In this document: positions 43,501 to 52,500 of the stretch, one piece after another
How the letters are laid out: each line of letters begins with the position of its first letter
Numbering within the stretch: position 1 is the stretch's first letter
Source of the DNA: CAYSLU01 sp964431965
GTDB taxonomy: Bacteria; Verrucomicrobiota; Kiritimatiellia; CAIKKV01; CAYSLU01
Direction: 5' to 3'
NCBI GenBank assembly: GCA_964431965.1
Contig: CAYSLU010000014.1
Location: forward strand, 1-64,000
DNA length: 64,000 nucleotides
Notes under the pieces: generated by a model
Seen by the model: only the letters and a program-made list of their open reading frames with translations
What the model was told of the DNA's origin: nothing
Databases searched by the model: none
Made by a program: the position numbers and the translations under genes

Positions 43501-46500
43501 AGCGGGAGCCCGCAATACTCGCACTATGTGTACGCCCTCTACTTTGCTGACGGGGCCATCCACATCTACGAGTACGGCGGCAGCCGCGGCCAGCGCGGCT
43601 CCTACGTCCGGGGCGACAGCTACGACTTCCGCCTTGAGACAAAGCCGGGCAGCGGCGTGCGGTACTGGGTCCGGCCCTCGAATACGAACGCGGCCTACAC
43701 GCTGCTGCTCGACTCCACGGCATACGCTGACACCGAATTCACGTTCGGTGCGGATGTGTACTCCAGCACGTTCGCGTTCGACGACTTCTTCGTAAGCGGC
43801 GGGTATGCCGAGGGCTCCAACATCACCGTAGCCGTTCATCCAGGAGGTCCGGTCACCCTGGAGGTCGTCGACAATGGGAGCCAGACCAACCGGACGACGG
43901 CGCTGTTCCAGTCCATCACCGGCTCGCCGCCGCGGGCGGTCGTGGCCGGGGCGAGCGGCGGGGCCACGAGCATCCAGCTGCTGTTCGACGGCTACGATTC
44001 GCAGGATGACTACGGGATCGCGTCGTACCTGTGGGATTTCGGCGACGGCAGCACGCAGGCGGTGGGGCCGGTCGCGGTGCACGCCTTCAATGCGGCGAGC
44101 AACTACACGGTTCGGCTGACCGTCATGGACTACGCCGGGCAGGCCGACACGGCAACGCACGCCGTGTCGGTCACGGGCTCCGCCTCGGTCGTGGCGGTCC
44201 CCTGGCAGATTCTGGGCGGGGTCGAGCTGCCGCACGAGACGTACAACGCGCACACGGTCACCCTGAAGGCGGTGGCCGCCCGGCTGTCGGTCCCGTTCGA
44301 CTATGCGTGGGACTTTGGGGACGGTTCGGCCGCCGCCACGGGTACGGTCACGACGACCAATGGCGCCTACGGCATCGAAGCGCGGCATGCCTACACGGGG
44401 GCCGACAACACCCCGTTCTTTGCCACGATTACGGTGATACAGACCAACGGCGTTCGGGCGAGCGACACCTATCCCATCCTCCTGCGCCAGAAGACGCTCG
44501 AGGTGGAGATGGATGTCGCGATCGACGAAGGGCTCTGGTTCCTCCACAAGCAGCAGAACCGCCGCAGCTACCCGACGTATGACGACGGGTACTGGGTGTA
44601 TAGCTCCGTCGGTACCTACTACGTTTCCCCCAGCGCGTCGGCTGTTCAGGCATTCGAAATCAACGGGCATATCGAGAACGGAGACCCGGAGCAGGATCCA
44701 TACGTGGAGACGGTCAAGCGGGGGATGAACTACCTGCTGACCGCCATCGGCACACGTGAGATCGGCTCGACTCCGTTTGGCGATGCGGACAGCAACGGCA
44801 ACGGCATCGGCCTGGAGGCCGGCAACCAGCCGATCTACGAGCTGGGCCAGGTTATGGATGCGATTGTCGCGGGCGGCACGCCCGACGCGGTGGCGCAGGT
44901 GGGCGGCGCCAATGTGTATGGCCGGACGTATCGGGAGATTGTCCAGGACATGGTCGACATGTATTGCTGGGGCCAGTACGACGGCTCGTGCGGCGGCGGC
45001 TGGCGCTACGGGTGGAACGACTGGCCCGACAACTCCGCGAGCCAGTGGGCCTCCGTCGGCCTGCTGGCCGCCGAGCGCTACTGGGGGCTGGCCGTTCCGT
45101 CGTGGGCCAAGAGCTGGAACAAGGTGTGGTGCCAGTACAGCAAGGGCTCGACCGGCTTCGGCTACACCGGCAGCGGCGACGGAGAGGCAACGACCCCTTC
45201 CGCGCTGGTCCAGCTCTCGTGGAACGGAACCGATACGTCCGACGCGCTCTGGGTGCACGGCGAGAAATACCTCGAGGACAACTGGAACTGGCTGATGTCG
45301 GTCTACAACCTCTACTCGTCCTACGCCGTCTCGAAGGCCATGCGCACGGCCAATCCCGTGCCGGTCACCCGCTTCCGGACCAGCGGCCTCGACTGGTTCA
45401 TGGATCCGGCCAGGGGGCTGGCGCGCAACCTGATCGACCGCCAGTATTCGGACGGCTCGTGGTTAGGCTCGGGGCGCGGCAACGAGCGTGACTCCCGGCT
45501 GAGCACCGCCTGGGGCGTCATCATCCTGTCCAGCTCGCTCTTCACGCAAGGCCCTGTGGCGATCGTGCGTGCGCGGCCCAACCCGACGGCCGTGGGCTTC
45601 CCCGTGTCGTTCGACGCGCGCGAGTCGTACCACCGGCACCGATCCTTCCGCATCTCCGAGTACCGGTGGGACTTCGACGCGTCCGACGGGCTGGACTTCG
45701 ATCACCCCGACGCGACGGGACCCGTGGTCTCGAACGCCTTCGGCGCCATCACGAACGTCCTCGTCACGCTGCAGGTGCGCGACAACGGCACGCCGACCGC
45801 GTACGACACGGCGTCCGTGCAGGTCCAGGTCTCGCGCGGCGCGCATCCGCCGACCGCCGAGGCGAGCGGCCCCTATGTCGGCGCCGTTGGCGAGGCGATC
45901 ACGCTCGACGGCTCGGGGTCGTTCGACGTCGATGCGGCGGACGGCGACTCCATCCAGTCGTGGGAATGGGAGACGGACTTCCAGCAGCCGCTCGACTTCT
46001 CCGACGGGTTCTCGGGGCCGACGGTCGTCGTTCCGGGCAACTACTATCCGACGCCCGGCCGCCGGCAGGTCGGCCTGCGCGTGAAGGATCGGACCGCCCA
46101 GGTGTTCCCCGGCGCGGGCCCCGATCAGACGGCCACGGACTTTGCGACGCTGATCCTGTACACGCCCACGGTGTCCAACCTGGCGGCCCGGCCGAAGCGC
46201 ACGAAGTGCCAGCTCACGTGGAACTGGTCGCAGGGATACGAGTGTGCCGTCATGCGCAGCGAAGTCGGGCCGAACCGGGGCTTCATCGAGGTCGGCCGCA
46301 CGCAGAGCGGGTACGCCACCTTCCTGGACGAGTCGATTCAGCTCAACCGCGACTACTACTACCGCATCTACGTGTACGACCTGGGCGGACGCGATCCGAT
46401 CGGCATCTCGCCCGTTCGCTACGTGCGCTCGCAGCAGCGCGGCATCGATAACTGGCCTCCGCGCTTCTACGGCACGCCGACGCCCGGCGCCGTGGTCGGC

Positions 46501-49500
46501 GGCCTCTACGAGGTGCAGCTCCAGGCTCAGGACCCGGAGAGCGATCCGATGACGTTCAGCCTAGCCATGGCGCCCACCGGCATGACGGTCGGCGTATCGA
46601 ACGGGATCGTCCGGTTCACGCCCACCCCCGACCAGGTCGGCACGCACGAGATCATCGCCGAGGTCCGCGATGCGGCGGGCATGGACGTGCTCGACTACTA
46701 CCTCGTCGTCTTCCCGGCCTCGAACCGGGCGCCCGTGGCCGTGGCCAACGGCCCGTACGCCGGGCTGACCGGCCAGCCCATCGCCTTCAGCTCGGCTGGG
46801 ACCTTCGATCCCGACGGCAATCCGGTGCGCTATGCGTGGAACTTCGGCGACGGCGGCACGGCCACGAACGCCCACCCCGCTCACGTCTACGGCGGGGCGG
46901 GGCAGTACGTGGCGTCGCTCTTCGTCAGCGATTCGTACGGCGGCACGGCATCGACCCAGGCCTTCGTCGTCATCGAGCGCCCGAACCGGGAGCCGGTGGC
47001 GGTGGTCGCCGGGGGGCCCCAGTTCGTGACCCGCCTCGGGCTCCCCCTGTGGCTCGACGGCCGCGCCTCCTACGACCCGGACGGCGATGACATCGTGCTG
47101 TCGTGGAGCTGGGGGGACGGCCGTCCCGAAACGAACGGCAACGCCCAGGTCTCGCGCATATACGGCGCGCTCGGACGGTTCGATGGCGGGCTGACGGTCG
47201 CCGACGGGCGAGGCGGCACGAACACGTATCCGTTTGTGGTCACGGTGGGGCCGTCGAATCGGCCGCCGGCCGCGGTGTTCAGCGTCACGAACGCCGCCGG
47301 GCCGCACGTGCTGAGCCGCCACCTGTTCGATGCCTCGGCGACGACCGACGCCGAGGGCGATCCGATGGTCTTCTCGTGGGACTTCGGGGACCGCGTGCGG
47401 ACCACCGGCATCATCGTCACCCACGTGTACCGCCAGCGCGGCGACTACCCGGTCGTCCTGACGGTCCGCGACAACCAGCAGGGGGAGACCGTGGTGACGC
47501 AGGTCGTGTCCATCGTGAACGCGCCGCCGGTGTTCACATCGACCCCGCCCATCTGGGCCAGCGAGACGGTGCCGTATGTCTACGAGCCGGGCGTGTTCGA
47601 CGTCGATGGCGACCGGGTAGGCTTCAGCCTGGCGACCAATCCGCCGGCCATGACGATCGATCCCGACACCGGCCGAATCGACTGGACGCCGCTCTCCGAG
47701 GACATCGGGCCGCATCCGATCGTCGTCCGGGTCACCGACACGAACGGCGCGTCCGGCGAGCAGTCCTACACGCTGGTGGTTGCCAGCGCGGCGGGTCCGA
47801 GCCTGGATCTGGAGCCCGTCCTGATCGAAGGCTCCAATGTGCTGATGGACGCCCGGACCCTGAGCGTCGGCGGCACCATCGAGGTGCGCATCGTGAACAA
47901 TGGAACGAGCGCGGTGCCCGTGCCCTATACGCTGACCGTCTTCGAGGATCTCGACCGCGACGGGGCGTACTCCTCGACGTCGGACACCCGGCTCGGGTGG
48001 GCGAACCTGGGGGCCGGCCTGCAGGCCGGGTGGATCGGCATCGCGACGATTCCGCTGGCGGGCACGGCGTCCTTCCGCGATGTGCCGCTGTCGGCGTTCG
48101 TCGACAGCGAGGGCGCGGTCCCCGAGTTCGATGAGTCGAACAACGTGCTGCGCGACGGCGATGACGCGACGGGCGCCGCCGTAGACGTGAGTGCCGCGTG
48201 GCTGCGCGACGACCGCCGGGGCCTGCCGGGGCAGGTGGCGCTGACGGCCCGGCTGGGCAACAGCGGCGCCGTTTCGATCCCGACCAATGTCGCGATGTCG
48301 TTCTATGCTGGCGATCCCGCGCACGGCGGCGGGCTGATCGGGGTGGCTCATCCGACCAACGTCCTGGCGTCCGGCGCCTTCGCCGACCTGTCGGTCACGT
48401 GGCTGAATCCGGCCATCACGGCCCACACCGTGTTCGTCCGGGCGGACGACGACGGCAGCGGGGGAGCGGCGCTCGCGGAGGCCAACGAGGCGAACAACGG
48501 ATTCAGCGACACCGTCGATCTCATGGCGAACGAGCCGCCCGTCGCGGATGCGGGCGCGGATCAGACCGCGGCGGTCGGGTATACGTACGGCTTGAACGGC
48601 TCGGACTCGGCCGACCCGGAGGGCAAGCCGCTTCGCTACCGGTGGTCGGTCTTTGCGATTCCGATCGGAAGCCAGACGGCGCTGCAGGGCGCGGATACGG
48701 CCGGGCCGCTGTTCGCGGCGGACGTGCCGGGGGCCTACACGTTCCAGCTCGTCGTGAACGACGGCGTGCAGGACAGCGCGGCTGACTCGGTGACGGTCAC
48801 GGTGGTTGACCCGTCCGCGAATCATCCGCCGGAGATCGTCTCCCGCCCCTCCTTCGTGGCCATGGTGAGCGTGCCGTATGGGTACGCGGCGGCCGCGACG
48901 GACCCGGACGGCGACGTGGTCACGTGGCGCCTGAACCAGAAGCCGGCGGGCATGACGATCGCCACCAACTCCGGGGTGATCGCGTGGACGCCGACGAACG
49001 CGGGGGCCTTCTTCGTGCAGGTGATCGCAGACGACGGGCGGGGCGGGGCGTTCTCGCAGGGTTACAGCCTGAACGTGATTCCATACCAGAACCTGGCGCC
49101 GCAGATCACGAGTACGCCCGTGACGCTGGCCCAGCCGGGAGTCGCGTACCGGTATGACGTCGATGCGACCGATTTCAACCGGACGGACACGCTGACCTAC
49201 GCGCTGCCGGAGCGTCCCTCGGGCATGAGCATCGCCTCCGGCACGGGCCTGATCTCGTGGACCCCGTCGGGCGGCCAGCTTGGGGCGCACGGCGTGACGG
49301 TTACGGTCTCGGACGGCCGCGGGGGTGCGGCCACCCAGGCGTTCGACGTCGTCGTCGTGGTCAGCGCGAGCAACGCGCCCGCAGTTCGGCGGATCCCGGA
49401 CCAGGTCGTGACGGATCCGGCGGCGTTCACGGCCATCGCGCTCGACGGGTACGTGACGGATCCGGACGATCCGAAGAGCAACCTGGTGTGGACGGCCTCT

Positions 49501-52500
49501 GGCAATGCGGCGTTCACCGTGTCGATCAGCGGCCGCGTGGCGTACGTCACCTATCCGGCCGGAGCGCGAGCCAGCGAACTGGTCTCGTTCATCGCCACCG
49601 ACCCCGCCGGGCATTCGGGATTTGCCTCGCCGCGGTTCACGGTCCGGGGGGCGGACAACCCGCCGATCGCCGTGATCGCCAACCTGTCGGACACGGACAC
49701 GACCAGCATTCGCGACGGGTTCTTCGAACTGCGGGGCACGGCGGACGATCCGGATGCGATCGACCCGGTCTCGTGGCGCGTGCAGCTCTACGACTCCGAC
49801 GGCAAGCTGGTGCGCGATGTCACGCCCGCGCCCCTGAACGCGGCCGGCTACCATCTGGGTCGTGTTGCTCCGGGCGGCAGCTTCGGCGCTTTGGACCTGA
49901 CGATGGTGCGCAACGGCGCGTACGACCTCGTTCTGGACGTGGCCGGCGGCGCCCGCACAGCCCAGGCGTGGGCCCCGATCGCGCTCGACAGCGGGCTGAA
50001 GGTCGGGCAGATGACGTTCAGCCAGCAGGATATCGTGATCCCGGTGAACGGCATCCCCCTGGCGGTCGTCCGGACCTATGACTCGCTCAACCTCGAATCG
50101 CGCGATTTCGGCTACGGGTGGACCTACACGGTCGCTGACCTCAATCTGAAGATCAACGAGCAGCGTGTCCGGACGGCTGACGTCTTCGGGCTGCCGTTCA
50201 GCCTGAGGACGGGCGGGAGCCGCGATGTGACCCTGGACATGCCCGACACGGGACAGCGCGTTACGTTCCGGCAGAGCTTCGTGGGCGGGGGGATGTTCCG
50301 CCAGCAGGCGATATGGACGCCGCCGCCCGGGGTCCATGCCTCCCTGGTCCCGACGTGCAACCCGAACGTCATCAAGCTGTGGGGGCTGCCGCCGTACTGG
50401 GAGGCCGCCGGGATCGGGACGGCGATGGAGAACTTCGATGTTCCGGGGTTCATCCTGACGACCGCGGACGGGACTCGGTACCAGGTCGACCGCGACGATC
50501 AGGGGGAGTTCTACATCGACTCCAACGGCAACTCGTACGGCTTCTATGTGCACGCGTACGGCGACGCGCATGTCCGGCGCATCAGCCAGCCCGACGGCAA
50601 CCGGCTCGACTTCGTGCGGACGGGAGCCCAGCTCCGGGGAATCGAGCACTACGACAACGCGACGAACAAGACCCGGTCTCTGGTCTTCGGGCGCGACAGC
50701 GAAGACCGCATCGTGAGCGTCTACACCGCTGACCGGCTCGACGCCGGCGGGAATCCCTCGGGGCCGGCCTCCGTCCGGTATGCCTACGACGGCATCGGCA
50801 ACCTGGTGAAGGCCGAGCGGCTGGTCGATGCCGCGGACACCAACAGCCCCGTCTATGTCGCCACGGGTTACGTGTACGGCCACCCCCGCTACTCGCATTA
50901 CATTACCGAGATCCGGGACGCCCAGGGGCTGTCGGCGATGCGGACCGAATACGACGCCGACGGTCGCGTGGTCGCGACTGTCGATGTGTACGGGAATCGC
51001 ACCGAGCTCCAGCACGACCTGGCCGCGCGCACCGAGACGGTGTACGACCGGCTCGGGTACCCGTCCCTGTTCGTTTACGACGCGAAGGGCAACGTGACCG
51101 CCGCGACCGACCCGCTCGGGCAGACCACCTCCTACGGGTACGATGCGAACGGCGCGATTGCGTTGATGCGCGACCCGCTGGGGCGGACAACCCGGTATGT
51201 CAACGATGCCGCGGGCCTTGTGCTGGCCGAGACGACGCCCGGGGGGTTCACCTACTCGTACGCATACGATGGCTCCGGTCGGCAGCTCACCGTGACGGAC
51301 CCGATGGGGCATGTGTCCAGCAACGGCTACGATTCCGAGGGCCGGCTGGTCACGCTGGTGAACGCCCTCGGGGCGCGCATCGAGAACCAGTACGACACGC
51401 GCGGGAACATGGTGGCCAGCGTCGACCCGTTCGGCAACGTGGCCGCCCGGGTGACATACGACGCGCAGGGGAACCTGACGAGCATGGGGAGCCTCTTCTC
51501 GTCCAACGATGTGGTCACCACCTATGACGCCTCGGGCAATCCGTCGGGCAGCTTGCGGCAGTGGGTCAATCCGACGAATGCGGCCGATGTCCGGACGATC
51601 AGCCGGCAGGTCTTCTACAACGCCGACGGCCTGCCGATCCGGTCCGTGGATTCGCTGGGCAACGAGACGCGGATGGTCTACGACACGTTCGGCCGCGTCA
51701 TTGAGACCGTCGACAGCAACAGCAACCGCACCACCTATGTGTACGACTCCCGGGGGAACATCGTCGCGAGCTCCCTGCCCGGCGGAGGCGAGATCCGCGT
51801 CGTCTATGACGAGCTCGACCGGGAGGTCATCCGGACCGAGGTCTTCCGTCCCGGGACGCCCGCGCGCGCGACGCGCCTGCTGTTCGACGCCGCGGGCCGC
51901 GTGACTCAAAGCCAGCGGCTGGCCGACGTCGTCGTCAACGTGGTGACCCAGGGGGCCCTGGTCCGCTCGGTGGTCGCGTCGGCCGGCGGCGTTCTCTCGT
52001 CGAACGTGACGGTCTACGACGCGGTCGGTCAGGTCGTCACGGAGACCTTTGAGAACGGCGGGACGTTCCGCTACGAGTACGACGCCGAAGGGCATCGGAC
52101 TGCCGTGATCGATCCTCTGGGCGGCCGGACGGAGACCGAGTACGACGCGGCGGGCAACGTGACGCTGCTCCGCGATCCCGAGGGACTGGAGACGCGGACG
52201 CTGTACGACGCGGTGGGCCGGCCGGTCCGGACGGTGTTCGCGGACGGGACCTCGGTCCGCCGCCGGTATGACCTTGGAGGGCGCGAGATCGAGCAGACGG
52301 ATGCGGCGGGGTTCGTCAAGGCTCTGGAGTATGACGACGCGGGCCGCCTGACGGCGGTATCCCTGCCGGCCGTTCCGGACCCACTCGCGTCCAACGCCTT
52401 GGTGAGGCCCCGTTACGAGTATGAGTACGACGGCAACGGGAACCTGATCCTGATCCGGGATCCCCGCGGCCGGGTTACGCGGTTCGCGTTCGATGAGTAC

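Noticed and set aside
42688..45258. 856-codon minus-strand open frame
   Set aside because: Also a shadow of the PKD/toroid part of the same gene.
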